From positions 124,001-188,000 of the forward strand of contig CAXIUT010000057.1 in the NCBI GenBank assembly GCA_964035545.1: DNA of 64,000 nt, read 5' to 3'. Origin of the DNA: Bugula neritina. Its lineage: Eukaryota > Bryozoa > Gymnolaemata > Cheilostomatida > Bugulidae. The notes below the pieces were generated by a model that was not told where the DNA came from, did not search any database, and worked only from the letters and a program-made list of their open reading frames with translations. Position 1 is the stretch's first letter. Each line of letters opens with the position of its first letter. This document shows, piece after piece, positions 37,385-55,952 of this stretch. Both the position numbers and the translations under genes were made by a program.

Positions 37385-37687
37385 TCACATCATATACCCT
37401 CCACCATACATATAATACCCTCCATAGAAGTTAACATGCCTCCTTCCCATCGATCGTCCATACTCCTCCTCCCACCGGTTCTCTTCCGGAGCATGAATCA
37501 CAGTCGTCTAAGGACAAGGCTGAAAACAGACAGAATGACATACATAGATAAACGATAGTATTCCCAAAGATACTACCAAAGCCTGCATAAATTACTTACC
37601 CGGATCTACATCACTAGAACTACTATTTGATATATTTTTGAGAGAAGAAACAGCCACCAAGAAGAGAAAGATGACTATTATGCGCAT
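37385..37687 (-). CDS. small signal-peptide/TM protein (array member 7), 100 aa
   Basis: MRIIVIFLFLVAVSSLKNIS, a short Ser-rich linker, a membrane helix (ALVVSLGILSFIYVCHSVCF), QPCPETTV, and a Glu/Arg then Gly/Tyr/Met-rich C-terminus (GGYYMYGGGYMM). The Gly-Tyr ending recalls the repeats of member 4. Single exon. Confidence 0.62.
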
Positions 37688-37813
37688 ATTATTAATCTGA
37701 TAAAAAATTAAACTATTTATCGCTTATTTTACTATAAATATCATGAACGAATTCAGAAGTTTAGATTTAATATCATAATTCATAAAATAAATATTTGATA
37801 AATTATAATTCAA

Positions 37814-38450
37814 ATGCTCACAGAACGACAATTAAAATAAACATAACTCGATTAACTCTACGACTGGGTCGACTCTTTTAACCTATCAAGACCTAAAAAG
37901 TATCAATGTTGGTATTGAAGAAATATCAGTCGAGATTTCAGTGATGCTATCATGATGGCATAAGTCGTCAACGAGTATTACCCTAAAACAGTTGATCTAC
38001 ATAACTATCCGCCATCCAATTCAGTCAAAGGAAAAATCAACAACTGGAATACTCTCAAAAGTATCTAAAAATACAAATATAGATAAAGTACTCAATAAAA
38101 TAGGATTGCACTTGGAAAGCTAAGATTGTCGAAGACTAAGCAACAGCGTACCGATGGCCATCTAAGCAGTCCTATATGAATTCAAATTATTGATAGACTA
38201 AAACAAAAGATAAAAAGAATAACAACAGAGAGACTACCCTGACCCATTCGGCCTACCCACTCAACACCGCCCAGATTCCAAGCAAATTCCTCCTTTAGCA
38301 TCAAAAATGTACACAACATCGAAGGTGTAGTAGTTACGTTAGGTGCTATCTCTACTAAAAGAGAAGATATCACTGGTATAACATTCAATTGAGAGAAAAG
38401 ATGCCCATATTCGTGAATTAGAGGATACTTTGAAGATGTATTCTATTTGA
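37814..38450 (+). CDS. SPEF1: SPEF1/CLAMP microtubule-binding protein of cilia
   Basis: 197 residues from three exons; introns of 21 nt (37900-37920) and 22 nt (38061-38082). Splicing restores the calponin-homology-like domain: LYDWVDSFNLSRPKKNISRD, then FSDAIMMAEVVNEYYPKTVD, LHNYPPSNS and NWNTLKNKVLNKIGLHL. These match SPEF1 closely, including the Glu of MAEV written as TAA. A short C-terminal helix (IERKDAHIRELEDTL) completes the protein. SPEF1 bundles microtubules in the central apparatus and at cortical arrays. Confidence 0.93.
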
Positions 38451-38487
38451 TATGAATATTAATATTAACGTGGATTGAATTCATATC

Positions 38488-40960
38488 ATGAGCAGTCGAT
38501 TACAACATCTACATAAAAAGAAACAAGAATATCATGAACACCATCAAATCCCACAAGAAGGACCCACTGTCATTAATAAATAACACAACAGTAGAAATCA
38601 ACCAGTTAAACATCAAGTTGTCGCCAGACCATATTTCGCATCCACAAATATCGTTAAACCCTTCGACAGAAATTCATATAAAAAAGGATAGCCATCATAC
38701 CCTCCACCCTAAAGTCTATACATCTCCAGAGATACATAACTCGACCCGAAGATCATAAGAACATCTTGTACAGCTCTACCAGTACAGCCATCAAAGACAT
38801 CATTTCCAATTTCACTATGGATAACTCCCTTTGCTACCTAACAAGTATGCACAGTAGAACTAACTGCACCTCTAAGATGCAACAGATGCAAAGCCTATGT
38901 CAACCCTTACTTCCAATACGATGGAACAAGAAAATCAGCCACCTGCAACCTCTGTGGCGTCCGATTTACTATAGACTAAGCTGTCAATAAGTTAAATATG
39001 ACTAGCACTGAAGTAAGCACCTAAAGTATATTGGATTTCAGAGTATCTGATAAATTCTATATGAAAAAAAGAACAGATATTATCAAAATAATGGTACTCG
39101 TATAATTAACTATGCCAATGATATAACAAGGCATCTTCGCTACAGTTATCGATAGTCTAAGAAGCGTATTCTAAAGCCACTAATTCTAAAACAAAATTAG
39201 AATCGGTATTTGCTTCTATAGCGATCAAGGAGTAGGTTTCATCAAAGTCAACTAATAATAAAAACAGCCAAGCGTATTCATAGTTCCACAAGGAAAAGGC
39301 GCTTCCGGTTGCTGCCCTCTCAGTGAATAGTAACTACTACTCGATCCCAATACCCAAAGAGATCAAATGATAAAAGTACTTGATTTCTTGCAACAGTATT
39401 CATAATTTATATGGAAACAGGGTCGCTTCTCACACACAGCTAATTATGTATATGCACTTCGATGTCTCAAAGATTGCTATGATCAGTAAACCGGTAGAAT
39501 CGTACTCTTTTCTCTGCTTGATCCGAGATCACCTCCTTGCGCCATTCGCATCAGAAATTAGGAATAAAATAAAAATCCTTTAAGACCTCTGCACTTGGAA
39601 GGACACTAATATGCCAGAGAACTGCTTAAAGCTAGAATAGGTGTATAGCATTTTATCTTCTCGAAAGATGCCTTAGTATCTCATTAACTCTCTACTGTCC
39701 ATTATCTATCATCAACGACAGGTGGCAAACTGCATCCCTACTTCTTCTTCAATTCATAAACGTACTCTAAATTTAATACAGTCATGGCCAACATCTATAC
39801 TACTCGATTTTCCACTCCCTAACCAAACCATGTTTCTACGACGTCGATTTCACTTGCAGAGCATCAAATGGATTATCAGTCAGTCGATATGGTCCACCTG
39901 ATGGATTGAGATAGTGTCGAGATATCGGGTTGAGTATAGTTGATAGCACCAGTTCTTTTTCTATTGAATTATAGCAAGAATAAAAGTATATTTATTGTGA
40001 TTTAGATTGGAATAAAACCTTGGAGCTTTTATTCAATTTGCAGCCATGTATACCACTGGTTCAGGCTAGCGTAAAATCAGAGTGATAAGCTATAAATTCG
40101 AAGTAACCAATCGACCAGGAGCACTATACTAATCAATCGACTACCTAACCCTCTCAAACATCTTATTAAGAAACTACAGTTCAAAAATAATCAAAGGAAG
40201 CGATCCCAACAAAACCAGAATAGACGCCATCACACATCTAGGCGCAATAATCGGATAAGCCCGCAATCGATGTCAATCAACTGTTTCAGTTGGCCAGGTA
40301 TCAATTGCCCCGAGTATGGCCTGGAGTCTATCCTACTTCAATTCGATACTCAATTCTAGATTATTCCTCAATTGGATGAAATTGTCACCAGATCCGAGAA
40401 TGTACATCTACCTGCAAATACAATCTCTAAATCCATACTTTTTTGCATCAAAATTCTATCCAAGATTATACTCTCTTACCCTCGATATCTATGATGTCGA
40501 AGAAGGATAACCTATGCCTGGTGATTTTATTGATTAAGAAGGAGAAGAAGATAAAATTGCCATCTTGCCACCCAGTTTAGCATTGACCAAGCAATCATTG
40601 ACTGATGATGGAGTCTTTCTTGCTGACTGCGGTGAAGAACTGACTATCTATGTTCAACCCAACGCTGATCAAGAACTACTTGAAGATCTTTTCGGAACAA
40701 CCGATCTCAATGAAATCGAAAATGGAGAACTACCTTAATTATAATCATCTCACAGCATTCGAGTAGCAAATATAATTGGTTAACTTAGACGCAGAAGCGC
40801 TCTAAATGGAGGAATGTATCAGCCAATAATTATCAAAACAGGATTGAAGAAAGGTCCATACAGTGAATCGATTGGTCAACTCCTTCGTTAGGATCACTAC
40901 TAATGCCCATTTTCTAAATTTTTGTAAGAATTGCAACGTTTAGTAGTGGTTCCTAAATGA
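38488..40960 (+). CDS. SEC24: Sec24 COPII coat subunit
   Basis: 810 residues with two 20-nt introns (39762-39781 and 39986-40005). After a disordered N-terminus come the zinc finger (LRCNRCKAYVNPYFEYD ... CNLC), the trunk, the beta-sandwich (AAMYTTGSGERKIRV) and the C-terminal gelsolin-like region (AILPPSLALTKESLTDDGVFLADCGEEL). Sec24 selects cargo at ER exit sites with Sec23 and Sar1. It is only 38 bp downstream of the SPEF1 stop on the same strand, so the promoter overlaps the preceding 3' UTR. Confidence 0.93.
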
Positions 40961-41012
40961 TTAGCCTTATATCTCATATAGTTTGTCATAATAGTTAGCT
41001 TATAATATAAAT

Positions 41013-41900
41013 ATGTAGAACTTAAGGGTAAGAAATAATAGTCGAAAGAGGTTAACTATCGAATCGATTCAATTATAGATCAGTCAAGAGAGTTAGCTAC
41101 GACAGAGGAAGAGATTGAGGATGATTCATGTGAAAAATAATAATTAAATATTTTAAGGAAAGGCTAAAAAATATTATATATCGCCTATGATATTGACAAG
41201 ATCGAAGACAGAGTTAGATGGATCTACTGTCAATTTATTGAAGGTTAATAAATTTAAAACAGAATAGATGAAATCAAAAAGTTTGATTAAAAGATAATAA
41301 TTGAAGAAAATGAAGTAAAAGAATAGAAAATATCATCCTGCTAGTAAATAAAAACTAAATAAAGTTGAAATATAATCATAGATATCAACTTTCAGACCAA
41401 TTGGTTAGATCAATAATGACAAAAATTTAACAGAATAGAAGAGATCTGCAATACTAGTGAGAGATTTCTTTCAGGAAAGTATGATTCATCGATAAAAGAT
41501 AAAAAAAAACTAATAAAAAGAGATAAAAAATTAATATTATTGGAAATAGCCATCATATAAAAAAATAATCTCATAAAAAATAAAATCAAATATGACATCA
41601 AATCTCAAATCTAAAAAAAGATTAAAAACATAATAATAAAATAAAAAATTTAGTTAAAACAAGAAGTTTTCTATAAATTTGCCTTCTCTTAAAAAAAGAT
41701 AAATATATAAATATTCTAATTAGATCAGACCTCGATCGCTTCTCTTGGATATCTAGAAATCACTAGTTTTAATGGAAAGATATAAATCATAAAAGAAATA
41801 AAAGAAATAAAATAAAAAGAAATAAAAAGGTGCCTTTACTTAACCACTATCTCCATGGGTTTCTATCGGATAAAATACTATGTAAAATTTTTATAAATGA
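41013..41900 (+). CDS. Lys/Arg-rich hypothetical protein, 295 aa
   Basis: A single frame from ATG 41013 to TGA 41898-41900. Very basic throughout (MENLRVRNNSRKRLTIESIQ, KKMKEKNRKYHPASKEKLN, KKEKKENKKKEKG), with scattered SLxxx motifs. No membrane segment or domain. It might be a nuclear or microtubule-associated protein judging from charge alone. Confidence 0.45.
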
Positions 41901-42037
41901 AAAAATATGGTAAAAAAGATAGAGCAATTGATATTTATTTATATTCAAACTTAATACTCATAGTAAGATGATTGATTTATTTATATTTATAACTATGAAA
42001 AATGTAACATATACTAAATAGTCTTATAATAATAAAA

Positions 42038-42560
42038 ATGTGGAATATAATATCAGCTAACCGTTTTATCTAAAAACGCAAACACAAAAAACACTACAAC
42101 CAACACCGCAACACCCTCTCGAACATCAAATCACAAATCGACAACCTCCCTCCCCCTCAATTCGATTTCCTATAAACCAGACCAAAAGCAAAACAACTCG
42201 CACTATGTTATCCTCCCCTCATCTTAGAAAAACAACAAGAAATGCAAATGAATAACTAAGGCCTGATCAGAAGAATGGTCCAACCTAAAAACAGCAGAAG
42301 AAGAAAATCAAGTGTAAGTTCTAAATTTAGCTTACATTCAACTTACTACAAAACCATGGCTTAAAAAATATAACATGATAACAAAGTACCACTCACATAT
42401 ATCATAGAAACTTATCTAACGACTACAAGGAACCTCCCCTTGCGTCAACTTCGATCAATACTAGCAACAACACCAAAGACACCTCAAGTGGAAAGCAGCA
42501 CATCACAAAGGATCAGATCTGATTCGACCAATAAGCGCCAGACCAATGAGCGCACGTTGA
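42038..42560 (+). CDS. CFAP97D: CFAP97/Hemingway-type axonemal protein
   Basis: 159 residues with introns of 21 nt (42207-42227) and 22 nt (42386-42407). Spliced, it shows the family order: HYNQHRNTLSNIKSQIDNLP, then a Pro-rich junction and RPKAKELALEKQEEMEMNNE. The 'KIxxDNxxLxxRL' block YYKTMAEKIEHDNKKLIERL follows, and then W-containing HLKWKAAHHKG. Hemingway/CFAP97 proteins are needed for motile cilia. The gene converges on the SNARE gene with 26 bp between stops. Confidence 0.75.
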
Positions 42561-42586
42561 TAGTCAAATAATAATAGTATTTAAGA

Positions 42587-43463
42587 TCAAACTGAATTTT
42601 TCATCATGTTTATCAAGACTCCAACCAGAGCTAGCAACAACAGGAAGAGAGTAATATCCATGCAGAGTTTATTCGGACGACGATACTAGATAGTAAAATA
42701 AAATACATGGGTTAGAACCTATGCTAGATCAGTCCTCGCTTTACTAACTTTTTTATCAACTTTTTATACTTTTAAAAGATTATCCTGTATACGTCCGCCA
42801 GTCTAATCTATAGTATTATTGGCCATTTTCATCTGATCTTTGATCTAACGATTCAAATTGATAACTTCTTCCAATCCCACCTCATCCAATTCTCTATCTC
42901 TCCGACCGATTCGTTAGAAATTCTATTCATCTGATAGATCTACTCGATCAGAATCGTCTTAGTTCTTGACTAATTCTATATTTGAGTTAGATTTTACTTT
43001 TTTTCATTTACTGGAGGGTTTGCTTTTGCTGGGGCGGCTGATATCCTCCATCTTAAGAACTCTTTACATCATTTAGTAGTTATAAACAATTCTATAATGT
43101 TTTTTATCTATTTTCTAGGATCTTTTTATGAGCCTCAGGATTTTTACCTTTAAGATCATTCTTTTTTCTTTTAGCAGCTTCTTTCAAGATATTTTCACAT
43201 CTCTTGATATCTTCTCTAACTTCTTGATTTGTTTTGATATCATTGGCACTAGGTTTAAATCCTTTTTTCGATTATTTTTTTTATCTTATTTGCTGACACT
43301 ATCTAATAGTAAATATTCTCTCCCTAAAAGTCTAAATAATCGAGTTAAATTATGATTTATCAGTAGCTTGCAACCCAGGTATATACTTAACCCCAACCCA
43401 ACCCCAACCCCAACCCCAACCCCAACCCCAACCCCAACCCCAACCCCAACCCCAACCCCTCAT
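42587..43463 (-). CDS. NPSN-type Qb-SNARE whose frame begins inside a telomeric tract
   Basis: Introns of 22 nt (42976-42997) and 21 nt (42686-42706). The body reads as a plant/protist NPSN SNARE: helical N-terminal domain (NEEVREDIKRCENILKEA, KNPEAHKKILENREKT), SNARE motif (IKDQMKMANNTIDETGGRIQ ... KVDKKVSKARTDLA) and a C-terminal anchor (LCMDITLFLLLLALVGVLI). No Met lies in frame between the telomeric tract and residue ~130 of the body. The only in-frame ATG is at 43463-43461, beyond the tract, which would add an N-terminus of Gly-Trp repeats. Either the gene lost its start at a chromosome junction or the repeat is translated. Its likely role is membrane fusion in endosome or cell-division traffic. 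Confidence 0.78.
43391..43459. repeat. Interstitial CCCCAA telomeric tract at the 5' end of the SNARE gene
   Basis: Eleven to twelve CCCCAA units with one CCCAA variant near 43397. It is in left-telomere orientation relative to the sequence that ends in GGGGTT at 51695. No N gap and no G-rich telomere lies to its left. Confidence 0.95.
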
Positions 43464-43581
43464 ATTTGATAGCTAATATGATAACTATAATAAATCATAA
43501 TAAAAGAAGAGTATTAACTAAAAATTAATTTTTGTTGAAGGGTAGTCTATACTAAGATTAAAACAATAATTAATAAAATCT

Positions 43582-44402
43582 ATGGGCAATTAGATTGAAT
43601 GTCAAGTTGATATTTGTCAAAATAATCAAACATTTTCTTTCAAATAAGATCTCACACCCATCATGCACTCATTTTCACCTCTAAGTTAACCTCCAGACAT
43701 ACACCCGCTACTTCAACTTCTACTCATGCGGATAAGTAGTTAAACTCTTACTAAGAATAGCAACTACCAATAATAGACCCCCGCAACAACTACAACCTTC
43801 AATGGTACTAATCACTAAAATACAACTACTACATTCTGGCTAAATTGACGAATGATCGACCGATTGGACCTTGTCTTTTTTACACAAAAGATGCTAAAGA
43901 TAAATAAAAACCACTTATTATTACGACTAATATCAACCAAAATCTATCTTTTTCACAAAATACACTTGTTATCTACAGTAATCATAATATCTACTTCGGA
44001 GGGGTTAGAAATTTGATAACCAGTATTCCCAAAGCATAGGGAAAAGGAATCTTGTTCAATAAATAGTTTATCTATTAAGGATAGTTCAAAGAAGGAATAC
44101 CACATGGTTTTGGAAAATATCGTTCAAAAACACTGTAGTATGTAGGATAGTTCAAGAAAGGACAAGTTTGTGGAGAAGGCATTTAAAAAACATCAAAAGA
44201 GCTATTTATCGGCCACTTCTATTCTCCAACCCAACGCTAAGGCCATAAAATAACAACCAAAAACATAAAAACATAAATATCTGTTTCAAAAGCATAACCA
44301 TAAAAACCATAAAAGCCATAATTAAACCAAACAATCAAAACCGATGAGACCAAATAGCAACTATTTAAAAATTCTAAAGTTCCAACTCAATCAACCCAGT
44401 GA
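43582..44402 (+). CDS. MORN-repeat protein, probably N-myristoylated, 266 aa
   Basis: A 20-nt intron at 43736-43755. The N-terminus MGNEIECQVDIC has Gly2 for myristoylation and a nearby Cys for palmitoylation. A cluster of MORN-like units follows: YEGEFKEGIPHGFGKY, YVGEFKKGQVCGEGIE and FIGHF. The C-terminal tail repeats Lys-Pro-Glu (EPEKPEKPEL). MORN proteins bind membranes or scaffold cortical structures in ciliates. The start is 119 bp from the interstitial telomeric tract. Confidence 0.8.
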
Positions 44403-44458
44403 TAATAATATTAATTAAGTTGATATTTTATGATATATTAATATAACACGTTGATTTG

Positions 44459-44938
44459 ATGAGTATTACAGCTTTTGTCGGAAAAACCCTTATCATTGCA
44501 GCCATCACCTTCCAAGCCTTCCTCCTCTACCAAGATAAAAAAGAAGGAGACCAATTCAATCGAAACCTCAATGACGCAGTCGCAGGATGCGCACATCTAC
44601 AACCTCTACTACCACTCCTTCAACAGTACCTTCGATTGGTTGTCGCAGGCCTCCTCGCCTCATCAGTCCTACTCATCATCTCAAGATGCTGGCTCGTCAA
44701 ATTGCTACCTCTACTCGGACTGTCTCTTTTGCTCTGGGTTGAACATCACAATGTGTTCAGAAAGGTGCCTTCACTCAGTCTACTCGACAACGCTACTTTC
44801 TGGCATTCAATGGGAGTGATCGGTGCTATGATATATCTGATGGGCGCTGAATGCGACGGATGTGGAAAGAAGGAGTAGAAAGCAGCAAAAGTAGAAGAGA
44901 AAAGTAAGCCAGCAGCAGCTAAAACTAAAAAGAACTGA
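44459..44938 (+). CDS. four-helix membrane protein with Lys/Ala-rich tail, 159 aa
   Basis: ATG 44459 to TGA 44936-44938. Hydrophobic segments are FVGKTLIIAAITFQAFLLY, YLRLVVAGLLASSVLLII, LLPLLGLSLLLWV and MGVIGAMIYLMGA. The tail (KKEEKAAKVEEKSKPAAAKT) is charged and includes a TAG as Glu. The layout resembles DoxX/SURF4-like small membrane proteins, but no signature proves it. Confidence 0.6.
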
Positions 44939-44987
44939 TTGCATTCTCGATTATCATTTAATAACTCATCAAATACAATATTTATTA

Positions 44988-46104
44988 TCATATTTTTTGT
45001 TGATTTTATGTTTTATTATTATTTTGTATTTTCTATATTTTTTTATCGACTACTATCTTCAAAAAAGTTCTAATCGGACTCTAAAACCACTACATTATCG
45101 ATATCATACCCGATCCATCCATAAATTTTAAAACCACTAGTTATGTCCCCCCCTCTGCGTCGTCACAAACAAACACCTCTCATTCTCAAACCTCTCATCC
45201 CCCTCCACTCCTCTACCTCATCACATAAATACATAGTAAATGGGTCTTCTTTCGATTGGAGTAACAGTGTTGGCACTTTGATGTTCTTTATTGAATTTAT
45301 ACTAGAATTGTTTTATTTCCATTTGAGATATTATTCATCAGGGATGTTGTAGATATGTTTGTCTAGCTAGAATAGAGAATGCGATTAGAGTTATTTCTTT
45401 TTTGTGTGTTTTAGCTTTCCTTTGATAATGCTGGTGTATAGCTAGCGCCATAGCCATGAATTTTGGAGGTTTATTTCGCTTGATACGAGATCATAAGGGT
45501 TGCCTAGTGATACCAGACCTACCAGTTGGTTATCATACTTAGCTGCATAGTTTATCAATAAATTGGCTCCATATTACACTCCTATTCCCAACATCTATGC
45601 ACCTTTAAACTGATCCTTGATTTTCTTAACAGCTGTGTTAAGTTCTTCAATATCATAATGATTTTTAGGCTAAAAAGCTATAATTCTGTAGCCTAGACTG
45701 TAAGTTGATAGCAACAGATGTCTGATAGTATTATCAATACCCTCACTACCTGGAATAACCAAAATTATTGGCAATTTTTGTTGTTTATTTTTCGAAAAAG
45801 ATGAAGTTTTGTCATGCAGGTGTATATTATAAAGGGTGTGTCCTTCATATTATTCCTCTTTAATAGGTAAATATGGTTATTATTACCGATATTTCGCATA
45901 CCATCTCTGAAAGATTCCAAAAAACATCAACACGTTCGGTTGGTATACTCCCTAAATAAGATAAAATAATACCCTTTAGAATGCTGGATTGAGTTTGATC
46001 AATAACTTATTTTCATCATTAGGCGCAAATGAAAAGTTGAGATCAGATAGTAAAAATTTCGATAGCGAAAGAGATAGCACGAATCCAAAAGACCCATAGA
46101 ACAT
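44988..46104 (-). CDS. ABHD1/3-like alpha/beta-hydrolase-fold protein lacking the nucleophile Ser
   Basis: 351 residues after introns of 21 nt (45952-45972), 20 nt (45213-45232) and 20 nt (45090-45109). An N-terminal hydrophobic segment is followed by LPIILVIPGSEGIDNTIRHL (oxyanion region) and the strand/elbow MLGIGVEYGANLLINYAAKY. NQLVGLVSLGNPYDL and the acid/His end (VPTLLLQSKEDPF, RGGHNEWF) follow. In ABHD1/3/EMB8 the elbow is GxSxGGN; here the Ser position is a TAA codon (complement of 45574-45576), that is Glu. Asp and His regions are kept. It is probably non-catalytic or uses another mechanism. Confidence 0.75.
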
Positions 46105-46231
46105 AATTTTTTTAATTTGTGTTAGACTTTGATACTACGCTGTGAATCTTTGCTTCCGATGAAAAAGATTCAAAAAAGAACTAATTATCTTCATTATCTT
46201 CATTATCTTAATTATCTTAATTATATATATA

Positions 46232-47065
46232 TCATTTCTTTTTTGTTGGATTATCAGTCAATGCTGAATATGTTTTTGTGTTAGGCGCACAACATCCAAA
46301 ACAACCAATAAAATCGTCTTCTTTCTTATCAGGTATACCACTATATAAATATTTCTATGCCTTCTACGCCCTTTTATACTACTTTTTTAGAACTCCTGTT
46401 CCGTCCTACTCCTGAGGAGTAAATTTAAAACTTGGAGCTTTCTACAATTAATACAGATAATACTAATACTAGCTGTCCAGAATCTTAGTTGTTTTTGTAT
46501 TATGGACGAGGAGCTAACCTCTTAGCTGACATCTTCTTGAAATCTGCCTCTCGAATCTACTACATCTAGATAGCAGGTTTTACGCTTTATGTTTTACGCA
46601 TATTTTGACCGCTCTATCGACTTGATGTCTTCTTTATCATAAGTTATTCTCGTTCTGGCTGTCTAGAATCTTTTGATGATCGGAATTGACTCTAATATCT
46701 AGGCGATTGAGGTTTTTCATTTTCTATTCTAGGAGAAAATGGCTTCTAGCTTTCCATTCTTGGAGAATATGGTTTAGAACTTTCAATACGCTGTGACTAT
46801 GGTTTAGAAAAAATGTCCATTGACGGAAGAGAAGCTACTTATCTTTTCTATTCTCTTGAATTTTAAGGGTTCCTCTAAGGTTCATTACTTTATCTATCTA
46901 TTCTTTAATAGGTAGGATTGGTAAGAGTATCATAGAGGTTACTGAGGTTGATAGGTCCCTTATGAGTTGATTGCACTGATCTGAACTAAATGAGTTGAAT
47001 AGTACTTATTATTAGTCTCCATAGGTGAAACGTACTTTCATCTTTTTGTTTGTCATATCACGCAT
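46232..47065 (-). CDS. Ser/Pro-Arg repeat protein with C-terminal Cys cluster, 263 aa
   Basis: Three exons; introns 46986-47005 (20 nt) and 46442-46463 (22 nt). MRDMTNKKMKVRFTYGDEEE leads to short repeats (SKPYSPRMESEKPFSPRIE, EKPQSPRYES) with SP sites suited to proline-directed kinases. A charged helical region follows. The end is DDFIGCFGCCAPN, a likely palmitoylated Cys cluster. Probably a peripheral membrane or cortical protein; family unknown. An alternative start is Met4 (47056). Confidence 0.6.
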
Positions 47066-47214
47066 TAATTTTATAATTTATCAGCCTATTAACATAACAA
47101 AACTATTCCTTTAAAACATATTGTACTATATTTTAATCATTACCATGAACTTTACCTAATTTATTTTTATTTTCCAATCTCAAAAAAATCAAAATTATTG
47201 TAATAAATAAAAAG

Positions 47215-47931
47215 ATGCCTAAAAACAAAGCATAAGGAGACCCCATGTCTCCATATAAAGGAATGACACTAGAATAATACATGAATAGCAACAACTTCCC
47301 TATCAAATAATAACTCGATAACCAAGAAGACTAAAATCTAATTGAAGATTCTTACTACAATTATAAATAAGTCGGCAAAAAACAATATAGAATCGATTAA
47401 ATCGATTAATAGAGCATTTAGGATTCTAAATAGTATATCAAGGGGGTAGAACAATCAGTTAACTAATGTCAACTTTTGGGAATGAGCAATGAATAATACG
47501 AGTAGAGGTCATCTCATTTAAACAAAAGGACTAATAGCATATCATTGAGTACAGCAATTACAGTAAAGAATCAATAACCTGCAAGTTTTAGAATAAAAAG
47601 AGTGTCAATTAGTCCAACTAAAAAGAAAACATAACTACCATCTTTCAATTCAATTACACTCTATGGAACAAAATTCAATCATAACTCAAAACCATAAACT
47701 AAAAAAACATAACTATTGACCTTCTATGGTAAATTGCATCATTAAAACAAATAAATGAGTCGCAAGAATAGTATACAATAAGGAATAAAACAAAAAGTGA
47801 ATAAATATCAGTTGTAGGTAAGTGGTATGCCTTTTGAAAAGAAAAATAAGTAAGTTAGAGGTAAATAAGGCAAGAGTAAGGGATAGATGGGTTGGGGCAA
47901 AGGCTACGAGAGGAAGAATAAATTTATTTGA
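47215..47931 (+). CDS. hypothetical protein, 238 aa
   Basis: ATG 47215 to TGA 47929-47931, starting MPKNKAEGDPMSPYKGMTLE. It is hydrophilic with an acidic first half and a basic Ser/Thr-rich second half. Two similar short blocks occur (SPTKKKTELPSFNSITLYGT and TKKTELLTFYGK). No known domain. Confidence 0.5.
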
Positions 47932-48019
47932 TAAGTTTTTCCTTATTTTGTATCAATATAACTCGTTTACTTATCTTTAATATAAAAAAACTAAGTAAAT
48001 TTAATAAATAAAACATTTT

Positions 48020-51595
<3,576 letters not shown>

Positions 51596-51695
51596 GGGGT
51601 TGGGGTTGGGGTTGGGGTTGGGGTTGGGGTTGGGGTTGGGGTTGGGGTTGGGGTTGGGGTTGGGGTTGGGGTTGGGGTTGGGGTTGGGGTTGGGG
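51596..51695 (+). repeat. Right-end telomere (GGGGTT)n
   Basis: Perfect hexamers added directly after GAAAGAGATT, 83 bp downstream of the ATPase stop. Confidence 0.97.
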
Positions 51696-51895
51696 NNNNN
51701 NNNNNNNNNNNNNNNNNNNNNNNNNNNNNNNNNNNNNNNNNNNNNNNNNNNNNNNNNNNNNNNNNNNNNNNNNNNNNNNNNNNNNNNNNNNNNNNNNNNN
51801 NNNNNNNNNNNNNNNNNNNNNNNNNNNNNNNNNNNNNNNNNNNNNNNNNNNNNNNNNNNNNNNNNNNNNNNNNNNNNNNNNNNNNNNNNNNNNNN
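51696..51895. other. 200-N scaffold gap between two telomeres
   Basis: A fixed-size gap identical in length to the first one, again between a G-rich end and a C-rich start. Confidence 0.95.
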
Positions 51896-51992
51896 CCCAA
51901 CCCCAACCCCAACCCCAACCCCAACCCCAACCCCAACCCCAACCCCAACCCCCAACCCCAACCCCAACCCCAACCCCAACCCCAACCCCAAA
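51896..51992 (-). repeat. Left-end telomere (CCCCAA)n
   Basis: CCCCAA units with a CCCCCAA variant near 51950, grading into AACCAAACC. Sequence shared with position 48021 of the previous chromosome begins at 52001. Confidence 0.96.
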
Positions 51993-51999
51993 CCAAACC

Positions 52000-55585
<3,586 letters not shown>

Positions 55586-55952
55586 TAAAAAATTCTCATA
55601 TATCTTTGTGCAAAAAGTTGGTTCGATAGTTTATCTTTCGAATGCTTTTTTATTAAAGTATTTTGAAGAAAAAGAAAAAAAAAATATCAGACTATGAATA
55701 TAAATTGAGATAAATATCGTTGAGATCGATTAATTTTTTATCCATTAATATTCAATATTTATTTTAAACTCATCATAATCTTCAATAAATAAAAATTAAT
55801 TTTTTATTCACAATAAAAATACTTTTCAAGCAATCTCAAGAAGTTCATAGACATAATTGAAATTTTAATTTATTTTATTATCCATAAACCAGTAATTTTT
55901 TAATATTAATTATTAGAATAAAAAGAGCTTAATAATTTAAAAAACTCCCGAG

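Noticed and set aside
43391-43459. CRISPR-like or satellite array
   Set aside because: The units are plain telomeric hexamers with no spacers.
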